Shown piece after piece: positions 7,474 to 14,508 of a DNA stretch of 19,389 nucleotides. Below the pieces are notes generated by a model. It ran no database searches, was not told where the DNA came from, and saw only the letters and a program-made list of their open reading frames with translations. Position 1 is the stretch's first letter, and each line of letters begins with the position of its first letter. Location of the stretch: positions 1 through 19,389 of the forward strand of contig JBJMIW010000057.1 in the NCBI GenBank assembly GCA_045806665.1, in the 5' to 3' direction. A program made the translations under genes and the position numbers. This DNA comes from Actinoallomurus sp045806665. GTDB taxonomy: Bacteria > Actinomycetota > Actinomycetes > Streptosporangiales > Streptosporangiaceae.

Positions 7474-7739
7474 ATGGCCGGCGCGCCGTGCCCGGGACCA
7501 GGACGCGCCGAACACTTGATCGGCTGGGAACTGGTCGATGACGACCACCCCGAAGACGGCTGGTTCACCCTGAACGCCTGTCGGTGAACATGTACTTCCT
7601 GCGCCTGCACGCCGACGGCTGGAAGCTGGTCCAGGGGCTGTCCCGCGTAGACGGCAAATCCGTCGAGACCGACAACGAGGCCCGGGCATGGGCCGGCGAG
7701 GTGCTGAAGCTGAAGAGCTGCGCCTCCCGGATGGCCTGA
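7474..7739 (+). pseudogene. Frameshifted small gene (or two coupled micro-ORFs)
   Basis: From the ATG at 7474, just after the phosphatase stop, one frame encodes 37 residues ending IGWELVDDDHPEDGWFTLNA. Its TGA at 7585 overlaps a GTG at 7584. The next frame continues with coding-like sequence, MYFLRLHADGWKLVQGLSRV then DGKSVETDNEARAWAGEVLK, to a TGA at 7739. Third positions are G/C-rich in both parts, in different frames. The simplest reading is one gene of about 88 codons broken by a frameshift; the GTGA overlap would also permit two coupled ORFs. No family recognised. Confidence 0.4.
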
Positions 7740-8053
7740 AAAGCGGGGCCGAGCACTCCGGGCTCGAGGACGTTGTACGCCACCGCACGCCGGCTATCTG
7801 TATCGGCCCGAGCGGACGGCGAGGATATGAACGCTGATCACCCCACCCGTACCGACGCCTCCGACAAGCGGACTTCCCGACGCGCCGAGGGGTTCACAGA
7901 GCCTGATCATGCATTAACAGTGGCCAGCGTGGGTCAAAGCTTCACCGGTATCTGAGGTGACTTCCGGTGCCGCGCCGAGGGGAACGGGGGCGACTCGCGG
8001 CTACCGTGCCCCCTCGTTCTGCGCCGTCTACTGGGACGGGAATCTTCTACTGA
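7740..8053. other. Non-coding stretch
   Basis: No gene I can support. An ATG at 7827 could start a 42-residue peptide ending at 7955 (MNADHPTRTDASDKRTSRRA...). GAGGAT lies immediately before it, so spacing is too short, and the composition is polar and disordered. GC is lower around 7890-7960, where an unrelated promoter could sit. Confidence 0.35.
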
Positions 8054-8233
8054 GGCGAAACACCGCTGAAGAAACCCGACCGGGGGAACCGGCTGGCCAT
8101 CTGTCGCGGTTTCGGCGGATGCGGCCGGGGCGGCCGGCGTAATGAGGGCTTTCCGGCGCCGCGGAAGCTCTCGGACGACCACATCCGGTTGCTGCTCGAA
8201 GCGCCGGACAGCCCGCGGAACATGGTCGCCTGA
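8054..8233 (+). pseudogene. Coding-like fragment without a start codon
   Basis: A plus-strand frame runs from just after a TGA (8051-8053) to a TGA at 8231-8233. It reads PDRGNRLAICRGFGGCGRGG, then RRNEGFPAPRKLSDDHIRLL, then LEAPDSPRNMVA. Third positions are G/C-rich and the LSDDHIRLLLEAPDS stretch looks like a real amphipathic helix. There is no ATG, GTG or TTG start with a ribosome binding site, and the frame stays readable past the stop (QAIGEPDRQRGYNLRRR), as expected of a decayed gene. Possibly the remains of a small DNA-binding protein. I do not recognise it. Confidence 0.3.
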
Positions 8234-8272
8234 CAGGCGATCGGCGAGCCCGACCGGCAGCGCGGCTATAAC

Positions 8273-8728
8273 CTACGCCGTCGTAGCCGGGTCGGGTCGG
8301 GGGTCGGTGGGGCGGGCGGCGACCGTGCGGTTCTGGCGGCGTACGAGCGAGTCGAGGGCCCAGGTCCCGGGGCCGAGGACGGCGATCAGCAGGAAGGACC
8401 AGCAGAACATGGCGGCCGGCTCCCCGCCGTTCTGCAGCGGGATCACGTCCTTCGGCAGGTGGACGGTGAAGTAGGCGTACGCCATCGAGCCGGAGGCGAG
8501 GGTCGCGGCAGGGCGGGTCAGCAGCCCCACGAGGACCAGTGCGCCGCAGACGACCTGGATGAGGGCGGCGTACCAGCCGGGCCAGGTGCCGGCCGCGAGG
8601 GTATGGCCGGTGCCCCGGTTCCCGCCGAACACCCCGAAGACCGACGACAGTCCGTGCAAGAGGAACAGCAGCCCGACGACGATCCGGAACAGGGACAGGA
8701 CCGGGTCGCGGAGTCGGTTCGGATTCAT
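8273..8728 (-). CDS. DoxX-family integral membrane protein
   Basis: A 151-residue membrane protein with four hydrophobic segments, as in DoxX/DoxD proteins: LFRIVVGLLFLLHGLSSVFG (about 13-32), WYAALIQVVCGALVLVGLL (about 52-70), a third around TLASGSMAYAYFTVH (76-90), and AAMFCWSFLLIAVLGPGTWA (about 104-123). The RxxxGxxFxxHG pattern of TM1 and the G-L-TRPAA linker after TM2 are typical. The C-terminus is a short Arg/Pro-rich cytoplasmic tail. The ATG at 8728 has GGGAGGG 5 nt upstream. DoxX relatives in actinobacteria are tied to thiol and oxidative stress (for example the mycobacterial DoxX-SodA-SseA complex), but no such partner is here. A promoter overlapped by a TetR-like palindrome lies upstream. 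It reads alone. Confidence 0.88.
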   Translation of the reverse strand: MNPNRLRDPVLSLFRIVVGLLFLLHGLSSVFGVFGGNRGTGHTLAAGTWPGWYAALIQVVCGALVLVGLLTRPAATLASGSMAYAYFTVHLPKDVIPLQNGGEPAAMFCWSFLLIAVLGPGTWALDSLVRRQNRTVAARPTDPRPDPATTA

Positions 8729-8837
8729 GAGTGCCCTCCCGGTTGCAGTGCGAGCGACCGCATGGTCAGGAGCCTCGCCATCCTCCCGATCGGTCGATCG
8801 GCGGGGACGGGGATGCAGCGCGTGAGCAGGTTGGGCT

Positions 8838-8857
8838 TACTGTCGGCACCGACAGTA
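8838..8857. promoter_or_regulatory. TetR-type operator palindrome upstream of doxX
   Basis: TACTGTCGGCACCGACAGTA has perfect 9-bp arms around a 2-nt centre, the size and shape of TetR-family operators. It overlaps the spacer and -10 box of the candidate doxX promoter, so a bound repressor would block transcription. No TetR gene is in the window. Confidence 0.6.
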
Positions 8858-8868
8858 CCGTCTGTCAA
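8839..8868 (-). promoter_or_regulatory. Candidate doxX promoter
   Basis: Read on the minus strand, a consensus TTGACA (8868-8863) is followed after 18 bp by GACAGT (8844-8839), which keeps the A-A-T positions of a -10 box. Transcription would start near 8832 and leave a leader of about 100 nt before the doxX ATG at 8728. The overlap with the palindrome strengthens the call. Confidence 0.55.
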
Positions 8869-8967
8869 CGAGTGATCACGCTGAACAATGCAAAGAGGGC
8901 GTTGACCTGCGGCTCTGCCGACGCTGCGATGGCCGGGCCACGAAAGAATCAGGAACCTGGAGTACGG

Positions 8968-8991
8968 CCATGGCGGAGCGGACCGCCACGG
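8968..8991 (-). terminator. Possible terminator downstream of lysS
   Basis: CCATGGCGG and CCGCCACGG pair over 8 of 9 positions with a 6-nt loop, about 10 nt past the lysS stop (9002). There is no T tract. It would end the long pan-nad-coaX-lysS transcript. Confidence 0.4.
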
Positions 8992-9001
8992 TCGATACGG
9001 A

Positions 9002-10489
9002 TCACTCCGGCTTGACGAGGGGGAACAGGATCGTCTCGCGGATGTTCTTGCCGGTGAAGGCCATGATCATCCGGTCGATGCCGATGCCGACGCCGCCCGT
9101 GGGCGGCATGGCGTACTCCAGGGCCCGCAGGAAGTCCTCGTCGAGCTGCATGGCCTCCGGGTCGCCGCCGGCGGCGAGCAGGGACTGCTCGGTCAGCCGC
9201 CGGCGCTGCTCGATCGGGTCGATCAGCTCGGAGTAGGCGGTGCCGAGCTCGGTGCCGAAGCCGATGAGGTCCCACTTCTCGGTGAGCAGCGGGTTGTCGC
9301 GGTGCTGGCGGGTGAGCGGCGAGGTCTCCAGCGGATAGTCGCGGACGAACGTCGGCTGGACGAGCGTGTGCTCCACCAGCTCCTCGAACAGCTCCTGGAC
9401 GAGCTTGCCCTGGCCCCACTTGGGGTCGTACTCCAGGCCGCGCTGCTCGAAGATCTTCCGGACGTCCTCGATCGGCGTCTCGGTGGTGATCTCCTCGCCG
9501 ACCGCCTCCGACACCGCGCCGTACAGGGTCACCTGCGGCCATTGGTCGCCGCCGAGGTCGACCTCCTGGCCGTTGTGGACGACGACCGTGGTGCCGAGCG
9601 CGGCGACGACCGCGGCCTGATACAACTCACGGGTGAGCGTGGCCATCGTGTCGTAGTCGCCGTACGCCTCGTACGCCTCGAGCATCGTGAACTCGGGGTT
9701 GTGCGTGGAGTCCGCGCCCTCGTTGCGGAAGTTGCGGTTGATCTCGAAGACCTTCTCGATGCCGCCGACGACGAGCCGCTTGAGGTACAGCTCGATCGCG
9801 ATCCGCAGGTAGAGGTCCATGTCGTACGCGTTGATGTGCGTGACGAACGGACGCGCCGTCGCGCCGCCGTGGATCGGCTGCAGCATCGGCGTCTCGACCT
9901 CGAGGAACTCGCGGCCGGTGAGGTACTCGCGGATCGCCCGGACCGTGTCGCTGCGCAGCCGGGCCATGCGCCGCGCCTCGTCATTGACGATCAGGTCGAC
10001 GTAGCGGAGGCGTACGCGCTGCTCCGGGTCGGTCAGACCGGCGTGCTTCTCCGGCAGCGGGCGCAGCGACTTGGAGGTCAGCGCGAACCGGTCCGCCATG
10101 ATCGACAGCTCGCCGCGCTTGGACGTGATGACCTCGCCCTCGACGCCGACGTGATCGCCGAGGTCGATGTCGCGCTTCCAGGACTCCAGGGCCTCCGAGC
10201 CGACGTTGGCGAGCGAGAGCATGATCTGGATGTCCCCGCTGCCGTCCCGGATCGTGGCGAAGCAGAGCTTGCCGGTGTTGCGGGCCAGCATGACCCGCCC
10301 GGTGACGCCGGCCTTCTCCCCGGTCGACGCGCCCGGCTCCAGGTCGGGGTACTTGCTCCGCACCTCCGCGATGGTCGCGGTGCGCGGGAACCCGAAGGGG
10401 TAGGGATCCACGCCGTTGGCGCGCAACCGGTCCACCTTCTCGCGGCGGACCCGCATCTGCTCCGGAAGATCGTCGTACGACTCGCTCAC
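9002..10489 (-). CDS. lysS: Lysyl-tRNA synthetase, class II
   Basis: A 495-residue cytoplasmic enzyme that charges tRNA-Lys with lysine using ATP. The N-terminal OB-fold anticodon domain covers about residues 60-165 (VTGRVMLARNTGKLCFATIR, DHVGVEGEVITSKRGELSI). The class II core follows, with FLEVETPMLQPIHGGATARP (motif 1 region), FRNEGADSTHNPEFTMLEAY (motif 2) and GIGIDRMIMAFTGKNIRETI near the C-terminus (motif 3). Length is normal. The GTG at 10489 gives the usual short N-terminus (SESYDDLPEQMRVRREK); the longer open frame would run into coaX. No strong ribosome binding site precedes it. It is the last gene of the cluster, 64 bp after coaX, with a perfect hairpin in that gap. Lsr2 and ClpC genes, often next in actinobacteria, are absent. 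Confidence 0.96.
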   Translation of the reverse strand: MSESYDDLPEQMRVRREKVDRLRANGVDPYPFGFPRTATIAEVRSKYPDLEPGASTGEKAGVTGRVMLARNTGKLCFATIRDGSGDIQIMLSLANVGSEALESWKRDIDLGDHVGVEGEVITSKRGELSIMADRFALTSKSLRPLPEKHAGLTDPEQRVRLRYVDLIVNDEARRMARLRSDTVRAIREYLTGREFLEVETPMLQPIHGGATARPFVTHINAYDMDLYLRIAIELYLKRLVVGGIEKVFEINRNFRNEGADSTHNPEFTMLEAYEAYGDYDTMATLTRELYQAAVVAALGTTVVVHNGQEVDLGGDQWPQVTLYGAVSEAVGEEITTETPIEDVRKIFEQRGLEYDPKWGQGKLVQELFEELVEHTLVQPTFVRDYPLETSPLTRQHRDNPLLTEKWDLIGFGTELGTAYSELIDPIEQRRRLTEQSLLAAGGDPEAMQLDEDFLRALEYAMPPTGGVGIGIDRMIMAFTGKNIRETILFPLVKPE

Positions 10490-10509
10490 GGCTAAGAAGG
10501 TTACCGGCC

Positions 10510-10529
10510 CGGCCGACCCTCGTCGGCCG
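10510..10529 (-). terminator. Perfect 8-bp hairpin in the coaX-lysS gap
   Basis: CGGCCGAC and GTCGGCCG pair perfectly around a 4-nt loop. The hairpin lies inside the 64-bp coaX-lysS spacer. On the minus strand it is followed by GGCCGGTAACCTTCTT. It could partly terminate or attenuate read-through, or be an RNA-processing site that gives lysS its own message level. Confidence 0.45.
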
Positions 10530-10553
10530 CAGAGCCCCCTTACCGGCCGGAAC

Positions 10554-11345
10554 TCAGCCGGAGACACCGACGTTGCGCTCGTAGACCAGGCGCAGGCCGA
10601 TCAGGGTGAGCCACGGCTCGTACACGTCGATGCTGCGGGCCTCCTCCAGGACGAGCGGGGCCAGGCCGCCGGTGGCGACGACGGTGACCTCCTCCGGGTC
10701 GTCGGCCAGCTCCTCCGACATGCGGCGTACGACGCCGTCGACCTGGCCGGCGAAACCGAAGATGATGCCGGCCTGCAGCGCCTCGACGGTGTTCTTACCG
10801 ATGACGTTGCGGGGGCGTACGAGCTCGACCTTGTGCAGCTGGGCGCCGCGGGCGGACAGCGCGTCGACGGAGATCTCGATGCCGGGGGCGATGGCGCCAC
10901 CGACGTACTCGCCCTTGGCCGAGACGGCGTCGAACGTCGTCGCGGTGCCGAAGTCGACGACGATCGCGGGGCCACCGTGGATGTGGTCGGCCGCCAGGCT
11001 GTTGATGATCCGGTCGGAGCCGACCTCCTTGGGGTTGTCCATCCGGATCGACACGCCGGTCTTCACGCCGGGTTCGACGATGACGGCGGTGACGTCGCCG
11101 TAGTAGCGGCGGCACATCACCCGCATCTCGTGCAGGACGGAGGGGACCGTGGAGCACAGGGCGATGCCGCTGATGTCGGTCTCGGCCAGCAGCGGGCTCT
11201 GCCGGACGAGGCCCTGCAGGACCACCGCGATCTCGTCGGCGGTGCGCCGGGCGTCGGTGTTGATCCGCCAGTGCTCGATGACCTCCTCTCCTTGGAAGAG
11301 GCCCAGTACCGTGTGCGTGTTACCGACGTCGATCGTGAGCAGCAT
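10554..11345 (-). CDS. coaX: Type III pantothenate kinase
   Basis: A 263-residue ASKHA-fold kinase that phosphorylates pantothenate with ATP, the first step of CoA synthesis. Motifs include the N-terminal phosphate loop LLTIDVGNTHTVLG (2-15), PKEVGSDRIINSLAA (about 108-122, substrate and dimer site), IVVDFGTATTFDAV (about 132-145), GGAIAPGIEIS, and the C-terminal VVATGGLAPLV. Length and motif order are those of CoaX, not CoaA. The ATG overlaps the nadC stop by one base (TGATG), so translation is coupled. It sits in one cluster with panC and panD, which make its substrate. Confidence 0.96.
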   Translation of the reverse strand: MLLTIDVGNTHTVLGLFQGEEVIEHWRINTDARRTADEIAVVLQGLVRQSPLLAETDISGIALCSTVPSVLHEMRVMCRRYYGDVTAVIVEPGVKTGVSIRMDNPKEVGSDRIINSLAADHIHGGPAIVVDFGTATTFDAVSAKGEYVGGAIAPGIEISVDALSARGAQLHKVELVRPRNVIGKNTVEALQAGIIFGFAGQVDGVVRRMSEELADDPEEVTVVATGGLAPLVLEEARSIDVYEPWLTLIGLRLVYERNVGVSG

Positions 11346-12235
11346 CAGGTCCCCGCTGTGAGAAGGTCAAGGCCGATGTCGAGCGCCTTTGCCGAGTGGG
11401 TGAGCGCCCCCACGGCAAGGTAGTCGACTCCGGTCTCGGCCACAGCGCGGGCCCCGTCGAAAGTGAGCCCGCCGCTGGCCTCGAGTTCGGCCCGGCCGTC
11501 GGTCAGGCGGACGGCCTCGGTCATCTCGGCGATGCTCATGTTGTCCAGCAGGATCGATCGCGCCCCGGCGGCGAGCGCCTCGCGCACCTGGTCGAGGGTG
11601 TCGCACTCGACCTGGACGTGCAGGCCCGGCGCGGTGACGGCGGTGAACGCGGCGGTCACCGATCCCGCGGCGGCGACGTGGTTGTCCTTGATCAGTGCGG
11701 CGTCGGCGAGGGACATGCGGTGGTTGACGCCGCCGCCGCAGCGGATCGCGTACTTCTGCAGTGCCCGCAGTCCCGGCAGCGTCTTGCGGGTGTCCCGCAC
11801 CCGGGCCTTGGTGTGCGCGATCTCGTCCGCCCACCGGCGGGTGAGGGTCGCGACCCCGGACAGGTGGGTCAGGAAGTTCAGCGCGGTCCGCTCGGCGCGC
11901 AGCAGCGGCACGAGCGGGCCTTCGACGGTGAGCAGGACGTCCCCGGGCGCGACGCGGGAGCCGTCCTCGACGCGGGTCACGACCTTCAGCTCATCGCGGA
12001 CCTGCGGGGAGTGCTCGAGGACCGAGGCGAAGACGAGTTCGGCGACGGGGAGGCCGGCGACGACGCCGGGCTGCCGGGCCACCATGTCGGCGCGGCCGGT
12101 GGCGGTGGGCGGGAAGATCGGCTCGCTGGTGACGTCCGTCTCGCCGTCCTCGGCCAGCGCCGTACGGACGAGGCCGTCCACAGCCTGTGGATCGAGTCCG
12201 GCGGCGCGCAGCCTGGTCTCCAGCTCGGCGTTCAT
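11345..12235 (-). CDS. nadC: Nicotinate-nucleotide pyrophosphorylase (quinolinate phosphoribosyltransferase)
   Basis: A 296-residue enzyme converting quinolinate and PRPP to nicotinate mononucleotide, CO2 and PPi in de novo NAD synthesis. Family landmarks are LAEDGETDVTSEPIF, ERTALNFLTHLSGVAT (about 107-122), the active-site stretch RDTRKTLPGLRALQKYAIRC (about 138-157), GGGVNHRMSLADAALIKDNH, VECDTLDQV, LLDNMS and LEASGGL. All basic substrate-binding segments are present. The ATG at 12235 overlaps the nadB stop (ATGA), and GGGAG lies just upstream. Its product line needs nadA, which is not in the window. Confidence 0.96.
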   Translation of the reverse strand: MNAELETRLRAAGLDPQAVDGLVRTALAEDGETDVTSEPIFPPTATGRADMVARQPGVVAGLPVAELVFASVLEHSPQVRDELKVVTRVEDGSRVAPGDVLLTVEGPLVPLLRAERTALNFLTHLSGVATLTRRWADEIAHTKARVRDTRKTLPGLRALQKYAIRCGGGVNHRMSLADAALIKDNHVAAAGSVTAAFTAVTAPGLHVQVECDTLDQVREALAAGARSILLDNMSIAEMTEAVRLTDGRAELEASGGLTFDGARAVAETGVDYLAVGALTHSAKALDIGLDLLTAGT

Positions 12236-13857
12236 GGAAGCTCCCGGGGTTTGTAGCTCGTCGTGATGGTGCCGTCGTCGGCGAGGGTCGAGACCAGGTG
12301 ACCGCTCCAGGTCTCGTCGGCGTCGGGGAAGTCCTCCCGCCAATGGCTGCCCCGGGTCTCCTCGCGGCGGCGGGCCGCCGCCACGATGAGGGACGCGACG
12401 GTGTGCAGGTTGGTCGCCTCCCACGCCTCGGTGCACGGCTGGTCGGTCGTCCGGTCCGCCAGCTCGGCGAGCTCTCGTGCGGCCCGCCGCAGTCCTGGCC
12501 CGTTCCGCAGCACACCGGCGTCCGACGTCATGATGCGCTGGACTTCGGCGTGCACGCCCGGGTCGAGCAGCCTCGGCTCCGTGAGCACCCCGGCGGTCGG
12601 CGCGGGGACGTCTCCGGCGAGCTCCGCGGGCAGCGCTTCGGCGATCCGCTGCCCGAAGACCAGCCCTTCGAGGAGCGAGTTCGAGGCGAGCCGGTTGGCC
12701 CCGTGGACGCCGGTGCAGGCGACCTCGCCGCAGGCGTACAGCCCGGGAACGGAGGTGCGGCCCCACAGGTCCGTACGGACGCCACCGCTGGAGTAGTGCG
12801 CGGCGGGGATGACCGGGATCGGCTCGTGTACCGGGTCGATGCCGTGCTCCTCGCAGGCCGCCAAGATGGTCGGGAACCGGTTGTCCCAGGTCCGCGGCCC
12901 GAGGTTGCGGCCGTCGAGGTAGGCGCATGGCGCGCCGGTCTCCCGCATCATCGTCATGATCGCCTTGGCGACGACGTCGCGCGGGGCGAGGTCGGCCAGC
13001 GGGTGCCGCCCGGCCATGAACCGGTCGCCCTGCTCGTCGATCAGGAACGCCCCCTCACCGCGTACGGCCTCGGAGATCAGCGGCTGGCGGCCCTTCGCGT
13101 CCGGCCCCAGCCACAGGACGGTGGGATGGAACTGCACGAACTCCAGGTCCGTCACCGCTGCCCCGGCGCGCAGCGCGAGCGCGACGCCGTCACCGGTGGA
13201 CACGTCCGGGTTGGTGGTCGCCTGGAAGACCTGGCCCAGGCCGCCGGTCGCGAGGATCACCGCGCGGGCGCGCACGGCCCCGACGCCGTCACGGCGTCCC
13301 TCCCCCATGACGTGCAGGGTCGCCCCGACCGCCCGGCCGTGCTCGATCAGCAGGTCGATGACCAGCGCGTTCTCGATGACCTCGACGCCGGAGTCCTTGA
13401 TCGCCGCGAGCAGCGCCCGGCTGATCTCCGCGCCGGTCGCGTCGCCGCCCGCGTGCGCGATGCGGCGCTTGAGGTGGCCGCCCTCACGGGTCAGCGCGAT
13501 TCGCCCGTCGTCGTTCCGGTCGAACTCGGCGCCGAGCTCCATCAGCCGGCGTACGGCCTCCGGGCCCTCGGTCACCAGCACGCGTACGGCCTCGGCGTCG
13601 CAGAGGTCGACCCCGGCGGTGAGGGTGTCCCGGAGGTGCTCCTCCGGCGAGTCGTCGGGGTGCAGGGCCGCCGCGATACCCCCCTGCGCCCACCGTGTGG
13701 ACCCCTCGTCGAGGAGCGCCTTCGTCACGAGCAGCACCCGCCCGGCCGTACGGGCCCGAAGCGCCGCCACGAGTCCGGCGATGCCCGAGCCGATCACGAC
13801 GATGTCCGTGTCGATGGTCCAGCCTGGATCGGGAGCGGTGAGGCGTCGAGGGATCAT
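12232..13857 (-). CDS. nadB: L-aspartate oxidase
   Basis: A 541-residue FAD enzyme oxidising L-aspartate to iminoaspartate, the substrate of quinolinate synthase. The dinucleotide-binding motif is GSGIAG (23-28) after a TDIVVI strand. Other landmarks are RWAQGGIAAAL, GGHLKRRIAHAGGDATG, ARAVILATGGLGQVFQATTN, the catalytic-region stretch LEFVQFHPTVLW, HYSSGGVRTDLWGRTSVPGL and GVHGANRLASNSLLEGLVFG. A C-terminal helical domain follows (about 430-541). This is the NadB/SdhA flavoprotein family, and the nadC context fixes it as NadB. The ATG at 13857 has GGAGGAGGG just upstream. The frame extends upstream, but those residues look spurious. The gene couples to nadC by an ATGA overlap. Confidence 0.95.
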   Translation of the reverse strand: MIPRRLTAPDPGWTIDTDIVVIGSGIAGLVAALRARTAGRVLLVTKALLDEGSTRWAQGGIAAALHPDDSPEEHLRDTLTAGVDLCDAEAVRVLVTEGPEAVRRLMELGAEFDRNDDGRIALTREGGHLKRRIAHAGGDATGAEISRALLAAIKDSGVEVIENALVIDLLIEHGRAVGATLHVMGEGRRDGVGAVRARAVILATGGLGQVFQATTNPDVSTGDGVALALRAGAAVTDLEFVQFHPTVLWLGPDAKGRQPLISEAVRGEGAFLIDEQGDRFMAGRHPLADLAPRDVVAKAIMTMMRETGAPCAYLDGRNLGPRTWDNRFPTILAACEEHGIDPVHEPIPVIPAAHYSSGGVRTDLWGRTSVPGLYACGEVACTGVHGANRLASNSLLEGLVFGQRIAEALPAELAGDVPAPTAGVLTEPRLLDPGVHAEVQRIMTSDAGVLRNGPGLRRAARELAELADRTTDQPCTEAWEATNLHTVASLIVAAARRREETRGSHWREDFPDADETWSGHLVSTLADDGTITTSYKPRELP

Positions 13858-14077
13858 GGACCCTCCTCCGGAGGCATTTTCGTCAGATTGACTATAACCG
13901 GTCGCCTCCCCGTCCCATTCCTCCGGAGGCGCCCTGCCCTGACCCGGTGGGACCCGGGCCCGGCCCTCACGGTCCGCGACGGGCGCATCGCCGGCCAGCG
14001 CGACCACCTGGACGTCCTCGCGGCCGCCGCCGCTGCCGGCAGCCTCCCGGACCCGGCACCGCGCTGAACCGCCCGGG
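13858..14077 (-). promoter_or_regulatory. nadB upstream region with -10-like TATAGT
   Basis: A 220-bp gap, the largest inside the cluster. On the minus strand TATAGT at 13896-13891 is preceded by GGT and would start transcription about 25 nt before the nadB ATG. No good -35 is visible. CCTCCGGAGG occurs twice (13865-13874 and 13920-13929); the first copy is part of the nadB ribosome binding site. The gap suggests that nadB-nadC-coaX may have a promoter separate from panC-panD. Confidence 0.4.
13888..14067 (+). CDS. Doubtful small ORF opposite the operon
   Basis: A 59-codon frame from a TTG at 13888 to a TGA at 14067 reads LTRWDPGPALTVRDGRIAGQ and then RDHLDVLAAAAAAGSLPDPA. Third positions are nearly all G or C and the end looks like an amphipathic helix. 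It fills the panD-nadB gap on the opposite strand. GGAGG lies about 13 nt upstream of the TTG, which is too far. The frame also runs open antisense through nadB, so chance openness in GC-rich DNA is a real possibility. Confidence 0.22.
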   Translation: MTITGRLPVPFLRRRPALTRWDPGPALTVRDGRIAGQRDHLDVLAAAAAAGSLPDPAPR

Positions 14078-14503
14078 TCAGGCTGAGACGTCCTCGACGG
14101 CGTCGCCGCGGACGGTGGCCGTGCCCGGCACCGGTTGGGCCGGGTCGGTGCCCAGGTCGACGATCCGGTTGTCGCGGTCGACGTGGACGACCCTCGGCTG
14201 GAACGCCCGGGCCTCCGCGTCCGTCATCGTCCCGTAGCTGATGATGATCACAAGGTCGCCCGGATGCACCAGGTGGGCCGCGGCGCCGTTGATCCCGATC
14301 ACGCCGCTGCCGCGCGGGCCCGCGATGACGTACGTCTCCAGGCGCGCACCGTTGTCGATGTCGACGATCTGAACCTGCTCGCCGGGCAGCAGGTCGGCGG
14401 CCTCCATGAGGTCCTCGTCGATGGTCACGGAACCGACGTAGTGCAGGTCGGCCTGGGTCACCGTCGCACGGTGGATCTTGGACTTGAACATAGTGCGGAA
14501 CAT
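14078..14503 (-). CDS. panD: Aspartate 1-decarboxylase proenzyme
   Basis: A 141-residue pyruvoyl enzyme making beta-alanine from L-aspartate for pantothenate synthesis. The self-cleavage site Gly24-Ser25 lies in HYVGSVTIDEDL; Ser25 becomes the pyruvoyl group. Other conserved parts are KSKIHRATVTQADL (7-20), IVDIDNGARLETYVI, GSGVIGINGAAAHLVHPGDL and the closing strand VVHVDRDNRIVDLG. I chose the ATG at 14503 because it gives the standard MFRTMFKSKIHRATVT start and has GGAG about 8 nt upstream. The GTG at 14512, which overlaps the panC stop, is an alternative. It follows panC by 5 bp, so the two are surely co-transcribed. Some actinobacterial PanDs need a maturation factor (PanZ/PanM is enterobacterial); none is visible. 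Confidence 0.96.
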   Translation of the reverse strand: MFRTMFKSKIHRATVTQADLHYVGSVTIDEDLMEAADLLPGEQVQIVDIDNGARLETYVIAGPRGSGVIGINGAAAHLVHPGDLVIIISYGTMTDAEARAFQPRVVHVDRDNRIVDLGTDPAQPVPGTATVRGDAVEDVSA

Positions 14504-14508
14504 GCGGG

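Noticed and set aside
8822..9015. A plus-strand ORF between doxX and lysS.
   Set aside because: No ribosome binding site, no protein character, and it crosses the doxX promoter/operator and the lysS end.
9302..10495. A 397-codon plus-strand open frame opposite lysS.
   Set aside because: Shadow of lysS with biased composition and no ribosome binding site.
13865..13929. Two copies of CCTCCGGAGG as paired operators.
   Set aside because: One copy is simply the nadB ribosome binding site and its flank, and such palindromes are frequent in this GC range. Not enough for a regulatory claim.
12187..14067. A 626-codon plus-strand open frame opposite nadB.
   Set aside because: It is the antisense shadow of nadB. 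Its protein is Arg/Asp/Val-rich with no domain, and nadB has all family motifs and a good ribosome binding site.
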